Shown here: piece after piece, positions 9,701 through 16,572 of the stretch
How positions within the stretch are numbered: the stretch's first letter is position 1
Layout of the letters: every line of letters starts with the position of its first letter
From: Pseudomonas fluorescens
GTDB taxonomy: Bacteria; Pseudomonadota; Gammaproteobacteria; Pseudomonadales; Pseudomonadaceae
Direction: 5' to 3'
Assembly (NCBI RefSeq): GCF_902497855.1
Contig: NZ_CABVHU010000014.1
Location: forward strand, 1-64,000
Length of the DNA: 64,000 bases
Translations under genes and position numbers: made by a program
Notes under the pieces: model-generated
What the model was told of the DNA's origin: nothing
Seen by the model: only the letters and a program-made list of their open reading frames with translations
Database searches by the model: none

Positions 9701-10188
9701 TTGAGTCGATGGACGAAGGCCAGGCGCTCCAGAAACAGCAGATTCTCCACCTGCTCGAAAGAGGCGCAGGCAGCGGGCGGGGCGAGCAGAAAAAACTCGG
9801 CATCCCGGGAGTAGCGGCTGATCAACAGCGCCACGTGGTCCACCAGTTCTGCCACGGCTCGCACACGCAACGCCTGACCGTTACCTGAAGGCTCATCGGC
9901 AATCGGCACGCGAGTCAGCAGTGTCGAGCCGTACAGGCACAGCAGGTCCAGCGGCGGCAGGCCTGAGACTCCCGGCGTACCGACGCCCAGTTGCAGCGTC
10001 AGCCGCGGTACGTCGCCAAAGGAATCAACGGGCAGGCTGGCGTCGTCGATCAACACATCGACGTGCCCCGTGGGCCGCTCGTCGAAGGACGCCAACCGCC
10101 TCGGCGCATGACCCTGTTGTTCGAGTTCCAGCGCCAGGTCGGTCAAGGCCTGGCTGCGTCCAATGAGCAGAATGTCGAGACGTCTCAT
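6772..10188 (-). CDS. mgoA: Single-module NRPS with terminal reductase (A-PCP-R), MgoA/PvfC-like
   Basis: The 1138-residue enzyme has four parts. Residues 1 to about 170 are an N-terminal region that I do not firmly recognise. The adenylation domain runs from about 180 to 670, with YTSGTTGHPKG near 323 and the motifs YRTGD, KIRGFRVEPEEIE and NGKVDRQAL. The carrier domain has LGGHSI with its phosphopantetheine serine at 710. A thioester reductase follows from about 780, with VTGANSFVG and catalytic Y944/K948 in YNLSK. There is no condensation domain, so it should activate one amino acid and release it reductively as an aldehyde or alcohol. The ATG at 10188 has a perfect GAGGAG. In mgo/pvf operons the product is a leudiazen/valdiazen-type signal or a pyrazine N-oxide. 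Confidence 0.92.
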   Translation of the reverse strand: MRRLDILLIGRSQALTDLALELEQQGHAPRRLASFDERPTGHVDVLIDDASLPVDSFGDVPRLTLQLGVGTPGVSGLPPLDLLCLYGSTLLTRVPIADEPSGNGQALRVRAVAELVDHVALLISRYSRDAEFFLLAPPAACASFEQVENLLFLERLAFVHRLNATAQPWLLQRAQTPMIERLEQRFIESAGRPALTVAGTSLSYRELHALSRAIAQRLQPLLDQHPAPVVVGICLAKCSALYAGILAILGSGAVYLPLEPSHPPQRQQYILSNAGAVLLLHDGQHPLATEMPGLDLSRIDIDDAAFDQPLMRQRPDLDAPCMALYTSGTTGHPKGVLLSQANLAHFSAWYADYVQLTEQSRVLQFSSLSFDSSLIDIFPTLLQGAELIVPSDDQRRDPLQLVELIRHQRLSHAFLPPALLSILPLDQLQSLDHVMTGGDVCEPWVIEQLTRQGKLYNLYGPTEATVLITARQLRSGDSNRTLGAPIANSQVLILDENLQPVAEQTTGELYIVGPGVCMGYLNNPQQTAERYLNLHLANGERLRAYRTGDMAKWTGAGIELCGRRDNQVKIRGFRVEPEEIERCLRDSRLYRQVAVVIDSQRRILAFLAQSQEDQPGTAREALKAHAIECLPDYMQPTAWTELASMPFASNGKVDRQALLELPVSITENHPRRLPASADEALLLAIWAELLELPASDICTDESFFNLGGHSILLSRMLLRLREEFGRSISINRFIEQPTISKLATLVRGSGTEEVLSEQAMADAFRELDVQPLPVNAMGDVHKVIVTGANSFVGVHIVEALLSWGASEVACLVREGGGQSAAERFAQALRENRLEHLDLSRVQVYAADITRPRLGLAADVHERLDLEFGALVHNAANVNHVLDYASLARDNVEPIFECLRLCEGRSKKIFNFVSTLSASSTLSADGRVLELPAAQTPPIYIKNGYNLSKWVAERILERARERGVRVNLYRPGNISFNSLTGVCQPHKNRLMLMLKGSIQLGQVPEFALNFDLMPVDFLARFIAFHANRYQPDKAVFNLHNPEPLSWDAYVASFREAGREFSMVSVADWQQQLGRVDSDNALFGVLGFYLNGFEEDIGDISMIGHDNADAGVRRMGTHYPEKSPALLRRGCDYLKEINFI

Positions 10189-10201
10189 GATGTGCTCCTC
10201 G

Positions 10202-11131
10202 TTAAGCCAGGTAGTCGCCCAGGGCGTCTTGCACGCACGGCGAGTCGAGCAGCGAACTGCTGCGAAAAAACCGCACGATGTTGGCGACCAGCGGGTGATG
10301 GCGATTGATCGGGAAGGCCAGCCCCGAGACTTCGCCCCTGAGTGCGCGGCGTGCGCCATCGCTGATCGGCAAGGACTCGATCAGCCGCAAGTCAAAGGAC
10401 TTCTGGATGTCGTTGGTCAGGTACTGGCCGATGAACACCGGCAGGATGTGCGCAATGCATCGACGGTCGTCTTCGCTTGCGGTGTGCCAGTAGATGCGTA
10501 CCAGCCGCGTCCAGAAGCCGGAGTGGCGGCCCTCGTCGAGCAGATGGTCGGCCATCAAGCCCTTGATCGACTGCTTGACCGTGTCGTCCTTGGCGAACGC
10601 GGCGACATCTCCAGTGACGGTGTTCTCGGCGATGGCCACACAGATCAGTTCCACGGCGCTGCGCAGGTGTTGCGGTGCGAGTGCGACGGCCGCCGGAATC
10701 GCCCGGCTCAATTCGATTTCATCCGGTAACCCGATCGGCGTGATGCCGGTCATGGCAATGGTCTGCTGCATGAAATCCATGGCCACCAGCGCGTGGTAGT
10801 CCTCGTCCACCACCACCGTCATGGCGTCGTAACGGCAGGCGAACGGGAAGGCCAGCGGGAAACGGTTTTTCGCGATGCTGCGAGCGGTCTTGTCGACGAT
10901 CTCGGTTTCGAAGATCACCACGTCGTTGATGAACTTGTAGAGCGTCTGCACCAGGGCAAAATCGCGCTGCCCGGGGCACTCGCGCAGGAAGGTTTCGCTC
11001 AGCACCAGCGGCTGACGGCTCAAGGGATAGATCAGCTTGTCGTCGTTCTCCAGCACGCGGCGCGGGCGGGTGCGGATAGTGGCGCGGCTCTCCCAGGCGT
11101 CGGCGAAGGATTGGTAGTCGGCGGCGTTCAT
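10202..11131 (-). CDS. mgoC: AurF-like diiron N-oxygenase, MgoC/PvfB-like
   Basis: The 309-residue protein resembles p-aminobenzoate N-oxygenase AurF. Candidate diiron ligands appear in order: E in VIFETEIVDK, E and H in DEDYHALVAMD, E in LICVAIAENTVTGD, and D/E/H in LLDEGRHSGFW. In the mgo/pvf pathway this enzyme is expected to oxidise an amino-acid-derived nitrogen. The ATG at 11131 overlaps the mgoB stop in an ATGA and has GAGGTG upstream; an in-frame start 17 codons earlier is inside mgoB and was rejected. It ends 13 bases before mgoA. Confidence 0.92.
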   Translation of the reverse strand: MNAADYQSFADAWESRATIRTRPRRVLENDDKLIYPLSRQPLVLSETFLRECPGQRDFALVQTLYKFINDVVIFETEIVDKTARSIAKNRFPLAFPFACRYDAMTVVVDEDYHALVAMDFMQQTIAMTGITPIGLPDEIELSRAIPAAVALAPQHLRSAVELICVAIAENTVTGDVAAFAKDDTVKQSIKGLMADHLLDEGRHSGFWTRLVRIYWHTASEDDRRCIAHILPVFIGQYLTNDIQKSFDLRLIESLPISDGARRALRGEVSGLAFPINRHHPLVANIVRFFRSSSLLDSPCVQDALGDYLA

Positions 11132-11904
11132 GCGTTCACCTCGGCCACTGCTTCGCTCATGCTCAGGCGCAGCCCGTCCCACAGGGCGATGCGGCTTTCC
11201 ACGGCGGCGATGGCGCTGGCATGGACGTCTTCTTCACGCTGCGGATCGCCATCGACCCACCGCGCGAGCAGTGTTTCCGCCGCCGGGCCGTGGTCCTCGG
11301 AATCGACTTCGATGTGCCGCTGCAGGTAATAACGAAAGGTCGGTGCTTGCTCGATGCCGATGCCCCAGTCGTCGAGAATGCGCTGGAACATCTGCGGGAT
11401 GACGCTTTCGCGACCGTGCAGAAAGGCCGCCGCGACACAATGGCCCGGTGCGTGCAGCGCAGTGTGCAAGGTGTGACGCACGAACTGCGCGGCCGCCGGA
11501 TCGACCTCCACGCTTCGCAACGCCACGTCATAGCTGACACCTTCGCGTTGCAGCGCCACGAAGCGTTCCACCGCGGCCGTACGTGCACCGACTTCGCGCA
11601 TGGCATCCAGGTACAACTCGAAGTGGCTGTAGTGACCCCGCCCCGGACGGTCATCGGACTCTTCACCCAACACGATCTCGTTGATCAGGCGCGCAGCCTG
11701 CGGATCTCGTGGCGGCAGCCAGGGCAGTTGGACGCAGGTCAGTTCCTGTTGCAAGCGCTTGGTCAGCGACATGAAATCCCATACCGCAAACACATGGAAC
11801 TCCATAAAGCGTTGAAGTCGCGGCAGCGAATGTATTTCAGAAAAGATTGGGTGTGCGCCAAGTTCTGATTTCTTTAGATCAAGACGGTATTTAGTCGATG
11901 TCAT
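11128..11904 (-). CDS. mgoB: DUF3050 heme-oxygenase-like protein, MgoB/PvfA-like
   Basis: The 258-residue all-helical protein belongs to the DUF3050 family of heme-oxygenase-fold proteins. Possible metal-binding motifs are FMEFHVFAVWDFM, EIVLGEESDD, GHYSHFELYLDAM, HAPGHCVAAAF and YYLQRHIEVDSEDHG. Heme-oxygenase-like diiron oxidases use such Glu/His sets, so a role in the nitrogen chemistry of the operon is likely but inferred. It is the first gene of mgoBCAD. The ATG at 11904 (MTSTKYRLDLKK) has CAGG upstream and is preferred to a TTG nine codons earlier. Confidence 0.9.
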   Translation of the reverse strand: MTSTKYRLDLKKSELGAHPIFSEIHSLPRLQRFMEFHVFAVWDFMSLTKRLQQELTCVQLPWLPPRDPQAARLINEIVLGEESDDRPGRGHYSHFELYLDAMREVGARTAAVERFVALQREGVSYDVALRSVEVDPAAAQFVRHTLHTALHAPGHCVAAAFLHGRESVIPQMFQRILDDWGIGIEQAPTFRYYLQRHIEVDSEDHGPAAETLLARWVDGDPQREEDVHASAIAAVESRIALWDGLRLSMSEAVAEVNA

Positions 11905-12104
11905 TGTCGAGCCTGTCAGTGGTGTGATCAATAATTAACGGTCATATAAAGTTCTGCAGGCGAGCGAACGCCTCAAACTAATTGATGCCGGTTGGATGTC
12001 TGCAATTCGTCTGGTTTAGGCTTGCCAGCCAGTGCTCAATGGCGACGAGGAAAAATTAATACATAAATAAAGTTACAGGCAAGTTATTTCGTTATTATTT
12101 TAAA

Positions 12105-12234
12105 GCCCAACTTTGTTGGGCGTGAGAAGTTTCAATAAGACTTTTTGATAAAGTTTTATTTAGGCGTAGTTGCTCCTTCCGACTTATATAAGTCAGAACC
12201 GAAACAGAGAGTGAATGCCTCACTCGAAGCAACT
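12105..12234 (-). promoter_or_regulatory. Candidate structured leader or small RNA upstream of mgoB
   Basis: Three pairings nest between 12168 and 12234. An outer AGTTGCT/AGCAACT stem encloses a 14-bp palindrome GACTTATATAAGTC (12181-12194) and a GAGTGA/TCACTC hairpin, which together would form a three-way junction. Read towards mgoB, about 46 bases further on there is a GCCCAA-CAAAG-TTGGGC hairpin (12121-12105) followed by TTTAAAATAAT, a weak terminator shape. The palindrome could instead be an operator overlapping a -10 (TTATAT with TTCACT 18 bases upstream). A GGAAGGA lies in the junction. Function is unproven. Confidence 0.4.
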
Positions 12235-12559
12235 TTCTAATTAAGAGCGTCAAGATGATCTGAGGGGGTGGAAGTGGGCCGGGACTGCCGCCGATTCTTC
12301 CTTTCCCGTGAAAAGACTCCTTCCGTTGGTCCTGGTGCGAGGACGGCTCCGCTCGTGCGGTGCGTCATCCGTTCTTTATTCGTCGGCAGCCCAAGAGTGA
12401 GCGTAATTGAAGGCAGCCGCCATCATCGACGCGTGAATGCAGTCGGTGCAATGATCGGGCAGGAGGGTGGCGGATCTAAGACAGGACTTTGCAGGGAGGG
12501 ATAATCGCGGCAAGCCAGGACAAGCAGACAGGTTTGCCTGCTCAAGCCTGCCGCTGGAG
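12235..12559. other. Intergenic stretch with no supported gene
   Basis: Between the structured leader and gntR I see no convincing gene. The 78-codon reading frame on the plus strand from 12268 has no clear ribosome-binding site and no familiar motif. A TTGACG is present near 12248-12253 on the minus strand but without a matching -10. Confidence 0.5.
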
Positions 12560-13270
12560 TTACTTCGCGGCTTTGCGGTTCTTTGCCGCAGGACTGTCGA
12601 GGTAACGCGTGATGACCTCGACGCCGCGATTAAGGTGTTGTTCGAGCATCTTCACCGAGCGTTCAATGTCGCGGTCTTCCACGGCCCGTAACATCGCCCG
12701 GTGATCCTCCTGGGACAGTTTGCCCAGACCCATGGCTTCCAGGTTGAAGCGCAGGAAGCGTTCTTCCTCGTTCAGGCCGTCTTCCACCAGCTTCAACAGC
12801 CGCCGGTTCGGCGCCTTGCTGTACAGCGACATGTGGAACAGGCGATTGAGCCGGCCGATTTCGGTGTAGTCGTGTTGCGCTTCCAGTTCATCGATGTAGC
12901 GGGCAGCCTGTTGAAAATCCTCATGGGTCAGCAACGGGATCGACAAGCGCAGGGCTTCGGATTCCAACAGGATCCGCAACGCGTAAGTTTCAACGGAATC
13001 GCCCTGGACCAGCGGTGCGACCACCGCACCTTTATGAGCGGTCACGTTGAGCAACGATTGGGCTTCGAGCTGGCGCAAGGCTTCGCGAACCGGCATGCGG
13101 CTGACACCGAACAAGTCAGCCAGGTCCTGCTGGCGAAGGGCGGCGCCGCAAGGGAGGCGACCATCGAGTATGGCAGCACGCAGGGTCTCTTCGATCACCG
13201 AACGAGCCAGATGAGCAGGAATCGGCCCGTTGACCTTGATGCTACTGAGAGGGTTGGGCTTCTGTGTCAC
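12560..13270 (-). CDS. GntR-family regulator, FadR/FCD subfamily
   Basis: The protein is about 236 residues. The N-terminal winged helix contains LRQQDLADLFGVSRMPVREALRQLEAQSL and the C-terminal FCD ligand domain contains LRILLESEALRLSIPLL, NRLFHMSLYSKAPNRRLL and EDHRAMLRAVEDRD, with the usual D/H/H metal-site residues. FCD regulators sense small organic acids, but the ligand is not visible here. The start is probably the GTG at 13270 with CAGGG nine bases upstream; longer frames run through the operator. It is transcribed away from lapG and towards the mgo operon. Confidence 0.88.
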   Translation of the reverse strand: MTQKPNPLSSIKVNGPIPAHLARSVIEETLRAAILDGRLPCGAALRQQDLADLFGVSRMPVREALRQLEAQSLLNVTAHKGAVVAPLVQGDSVETYALRILLESEALRLSIPLLTHEDFQQAARYIDELEAQHDYTEIGRLNRLFHMSLYSKAPNRRLLKLVEDGLNEEERFLRFNLEAMGLGKLSQEDHRAMLRAVEDRDIERSVKMLEQHLNRGVEVITRYLDSPAAKNRKAAK

Positions 13271-13311
13271 TACAACGCACCCTGATTGACTGAGATGAAT
13301 TTTGGATCCAA

Positions 13312-13342
13312 TTGACACTAGTATAGTTATACAAGATGTCAA
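13312..13342. promoter_or_regulatory. Nested dyad, candidate GntR operator
   Basis: TTGACA and TGTCAA flank GTATA-GT-TATAC with three- and four-base spacers, all centred near 13327. This double dyad between gntR and lapG fits a GntR/FCD operator and could serve autoregulation. Confidence 0.55.
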
Positions 13343-13464
13343 ACAATGTAGAGGACTGTATCAAAAGTTTAGCGCGTCACCAGTGATCTCACCGTGCCAT
13401 TGTCTTTTACCAGGCCAGCCTTCACCATCCATCGACTCTATCTGCCCAACCTGGAAGCCTCGCC

Positions 13465-14157
13465 TTGGCGGCATCTTTCGCGATTCCCCGGACAGTGCGC
13501 TGGCTATGCGGCGCGTTGCTGCTGGCTGGCGTGATGCCGGGCGGTCTGCACGCAGACTGGGACTTTTCCCTGATCAGTCGTCGGGCGCAGGCATTATACG
13601 GACCGCTGGGTGAAGGTCAGCAACGCATTGATGCCTGGCAGCAGTTGTTGGCCACGCAGAAGCAGATCGGCGAGCCAGAACAGCTCAACGTGGTCAACCA
13701 GTTCTTCAACAGACAGCTGCATTACGAAGAGGACATCGAGCTGTGGCGTCTGGACGATTATTGGCAAACCCCGATCGAAGCCTTGTGGAAAGGCGCCGGC
13801 GATTGCGAAGACTTCGCTCTCGCCAAATATTTCAGCCTGCGCCATCTCGGTGTTTCCAGTGACAAGTTGCGTATCACCTACGTCAAGGCCGTGAGCCTGA
13901 ACCGCGCCCATATGGTGTTGACCTATTACTCGACTCCCGAGGCCGTGCCACTGGTGCTCGACAGCCTGATTGATGCGATCAGGCCCGCCAGCCAACGAAC
14001 CGACCTGCTGCCGGTCTACGCTTTCAATGCCGAAGGGTTGTGGCTACCGGGCGCCAAGGGCAACAAACAGGTGGGTGACACCAAACATCTGTCCCGTTGG
14101 CAGGATGTGCTGAAGAAAATGCAGGCAGAAGGTTTTCCTGTCGAGACGACTCACTAG
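13465..14157 (+). CDS. lapG: LapG periplasmic cysteine protease (BTLCP family)
   Basis: The 230-residue protein has a signal sequence (TVRWLCGALLLAGVMPGGLHA) and the transglutaminase-like catalytic triad C114 (GAGDCEDFA), H149 (NRAHMV) and D166 (LVLDSL). The C-H-D spacing equals that remembered for characterised LapG proteins. LapG cleaves the N-terminus of the LapA adhesin and releases cells from surfaces when LapD is not bound to c-di-GMP. The start is uncertain: I used the TTG at 13465 with GGAAG upstream, but Pf0-1 numbering suggests about 21 more residues. It lies 14 bases before lapD. Confidence 0.92.
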   Translation: MAASFAIPRTVRWLCGALLLAGVMPGGLHADWDFSLISRRAQALYGPLGEGQQRIDAWQQLLATQKQIGEPEQLNVVNQFFNRQLHYEEDIELWRLDDYWQTPIEALWKGAGDCEDFALAKYFSLRHLGVSSDKLRITYVKAVSLNRAHMVLTYYSTPEAVPLVLDSLIDAIRPASQRTDLLPVYAFNAEGLWLPGAKGNKQVGDTKHLSRWQDVLKKMQAEGFPVETTH

Positions 14158-14171
14158 GAGCACGCCCTCGG

Positions 14172-16115
14172 ATGTCTCTGTTCAAACAGCTGTTGATCGC
14201 TATCTGCCTGTTCCTCGTGGTCGCCTTCACCGGCAACTTCATGGTCAGCCTGGAAAGCTCGCGTGCCCAATACGTCAACCAGTTGCGCTCCCACGCCCAG
14301 GATGCCGCAACGGCGCTGGCGCTGTCTTTGACCCCGAACATCGACGACCCGGCGATGGTCGAGCTGCTGGTCAGTTCGATCTTCGACAGCGGGTATTACG
14401 CGAGCATCCGGGTAGTCGATCTGTCGAACGATAAGACCCTGGCAGAGCGCAGTGGCGTGACGGCGGTGAGTCAGGTGCCGGACTGGTTCGTCGACCTGAT
14501 CGGCCTGGAACCGGCGGGCGGCAATGCCCTCGTCAGCCGCGGCTGGGAGCAGGCCGCCAGGGTCGAAGTGGTCAGTCACCCGATGTTCGCGCTGGCCAAG
14601 CTCTGGCAGGGTGCATTGGGCAGTCTGGGCTGGCTGCTGATCTGCGGCGTGGTCAGTGCGGTACTGGGCGCGTTGTTGTTGCGCCGGCAATTGAAGCCGC
14701 TCGACTACATGGTCGAGCAGTCCCACGCCATCGCCCGCCGGGAATTCCTCAGCCTGCCAGACTTGCCGCGCACACCCGAACTGCGCCGGGTGGTGCAGGC
14801 CATGAACCAGATGGTCGAAAAGCTCAAGGCGCTGTTCCAGGAGCAGGCCGAGCGCAGTGAAAAACTGCGGGCCGAGTCCTATCAGGACAGCCTGACCGGT
14901 TTGGCCAACCGGCGTTATTTCGAGATGCAATTGAACGCGCGGGTGAGTAATCCGGAACAGGCAAGCTCCGGTTATCTGCTGCTGTTGCGGGTGAAGGATC
15001 TGGTCGGACTGAACCAGCGCCTGGGCGCTCAACACACCGATCAGCTGCTGATCGCGGTCGGTGGGCAACTGTCCCGTGAGTGCGCCAGATACCCGCAAAC
15101 GCTTAACCTCATCACGCGTATCCGTGGCGGCGAATTCGCCGTGCTGGCGCCGGGGCTGGTGCGCGAAGAAGCGCTGGAACTGGCGCAGAGCCTCGACGCT
15201 GCCTTGGCCAGCTTGCACGCGACCGGCGCCACCGACGTGGCGTCGGTCGCCTCGATCGGGCTGGCCCCTTTTGTTCATGGCGACTCGCCGCAAGCGGTCC
15301 TCGGACTGGCAGACCAGGCATTGGCACAGGCTGAAGGCCAGGGCGAGAATTGGGTCCGCCTTGACCGCAGCGCAGCGGCCGGTATTGGGGATGACCACCA
15401 TGCCTGGCACAGCTTGCTTGACCGGGCGCTGGATCAGCAGCGTTTCAAGCTGTATTTCCAACCGGTGGTGGCCAGCCAGGACCGGCAATTGGTACTGCAC
15501 TATAAAGTGCTTTCGCGATTGATCGACGACCAGGGCCAGAGCATCCCCGCCGGGCTATTCCTGCCATGGCTCGAGCGCTTTGGCTGGACCGCGCGCCTGG
15601 ACCGTCTGATGGTGCAACAGGTGCTTGACCAGATGGCCGATCATCAAGCGTCGCTGGCGCTGAACCTCTCATACGCGACATTGGCCGACCCACAGGCGCT
15701 GAATAAAATCGTCGAGATTTTACGTGCGCATTCCAACCTGGGATCGCGGCTGACCCTGGAAATAGGCGAGGAGCAACTGCCGGAGCAGGCGGTACTGGAA
15801 GCGCTGACGCGACGTCTGCGGGAACTCGGGTTTTCCCTGAGCCTGCAGCACTTTGGCGGGCGCTTCAGCATGATCGGCAATCTGGCGCGGCTTGGGTTGG
15901 CCTATCTGAAGATCGACGGCAGCTACATCCGGGCGATTGACCGGGAGCGTGACAAGCGGGTGTTCATCGAGGCGATTCAGCGTGCTGCCCACAGCATTGA
16001 TCTGCCGTTGATTGCCGAGCGGGTGGAGACTGAAGGTGAGTTGTTGGTGATGCGTGAGCTGGGGGTGTATGGGGTTCAGGGGCGGTTATTTGGTGAGCCC
16101 GAGCCTTGGCAGTAA
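14172..16115 (+). CDS. lapD: LapD inner-membrane c-di-GMP receptor (degenerate GGDEF-EAL)
   Basis: The 647-residue protein has a first TM helix, a periplasmic domain carrying W125 (SRGWEQ), which is known in Pf0-1 LapD for contacting LapG, a second TM helix, a HAMP segment, a GGDEF domain degenerated to RGGEF (318-322) and an EAL domain with KVL (445-447). It should therefore bind but neither make nor break c-di-GMP. When loaded, it sequesters LapG and the adhesin stays on the surface. The ATG at 14172 gives the expected length (about 648 in Pf0-1). It forms an operon with lapG. Confidence 0.95.
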   Translation: MSLFKQLLIAICLFLVVAFTGNFMVSLESSRAQYVNQLRSHAQDAATALALSLTPNIDDPAMVELLVSSIFDSGYYASIRVVDLSNDKTLAERSGVTAVSQVPDWFVDLIGLEPAGGNALVSRGWEQAARVEVVSHPMFALAKLWQGALGSLGWLLICGVVSAVLGALLLRRQLKPLDYMVEQSHAIARREFLSLPDLPRTPELRRVVQAMNQMVEKLKALFQEQAERSEKLRAESYQDSLTGLANRRYFEMQLNARVSNPEQASSGYLLLLRVKDLVGLNQRLGAQHTDQLLIAVGGQLSRECARYPQTLNLITRIRGGEFAVLAPGLVREEALELAQSLDAALASLHATGATDVASVASIGLAPFVHGDSPQAVLGLADQALAQAEGQGENWVRLDRSAAAGIGDDHHAWHSLLDRALDQQRFKLYFQPVVASQDRQLVLHYKVLSRLIDDQGQSIPAGLFLPWLERFGWTARLDRLMVQQVLDQMADHQASLALNLSYATLADPQALNKIVEILRAHSNLGSRLTLEIGEEQLPEQAVLEALTRRLRELGFSLSLQHFGGRFSMIGNLARLGLAYLKIDGSYIRAIDRERDKRVFIEAIQRAAHSIDLPLIAERVETEGELLVMRELGVYGVQGRLFGEPEPWQ

Positions 16116-16161
16116 GGCCCTGAAGTTGGGTCGTCAGTACCGATAACGAAAAATCGAGAGA

Positions 16162-16497
16162 CTAAATCAATCCCGCCTCATCATCGACCAAACGACTCAA
16201 CCCGCCCAGCGCCTCACGGGCCTGGGACCGGTCCATCAGCTTGGCTTGCGCGGCGGCCGGCAGATCGGTCACGCGAATTACCCCTTTGCTGGTCAATACC
16301 TGGATCAAGTCATCGAGGACCCGGATCATGTCCAGGTCACTTTGCTGGAGCTGCTTGAGGCTGGTGGCCATGACTTCGCTGGCGAACCAGACCTGCAGGT
16401 CGGGGTGGTCGGCCGGCAGCATTTCAGTGGCCTCGGCGTAGGCTTCGGTTTCCACGCGCATCAGTCGGCCTTCTGCATTGCGTTGCACATAGAACAT
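16162..16497 (-). CDS. Small conserved Pseudomonas protein ('tryptophan synthase subunit beta-like')
   Basis: The protein of 111 residues is of the kind often labelled tryptophan synthase beta-like in Pseudomonas, although it lacks any part of the TrpB active site. It is mostly helical and acidic (ETEAYAEATEMLPADHPDLQVWF, then LKQLQQSDLDMIRVLDDLIQVL). The ATG at 16497 has GAGGG seven bases upstream. It lies between lapD (convergent) and the end of the wss operon. Its function is unknown to me. Confidence 0.8.
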   Translation of the reverse strand: MFYVQRNAEGRLMRVETEAYAEATEMLPADHPDLQVWFASEVMATSLKQLQQSDLDMIRVLDDLIQVLTSKGVIRVTDLPAAAQAKLMDRSQAREALGGLSRLVDDEAGLI

Positions 16498-16572
16498 GGC
16501 GCATCCCTCGAGAGTTGATTCCATGACAGCCAAGAGCAGCATAGGCCAATCGCCGGTTGTGCACGTTTGGAT

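Noticed and set aside
12268..12504. 78-codon plus-strand frame upstream of gntR
   Set aside because: It has no ribosome-binding site or familiar motif and an odd composition.
14154..15500. 448-codon reading frame antisense to lapD
   Set aside because: lapD is unmistakable on the other strand, and the antisense translation is His/Gln/Arg-rich without domains.
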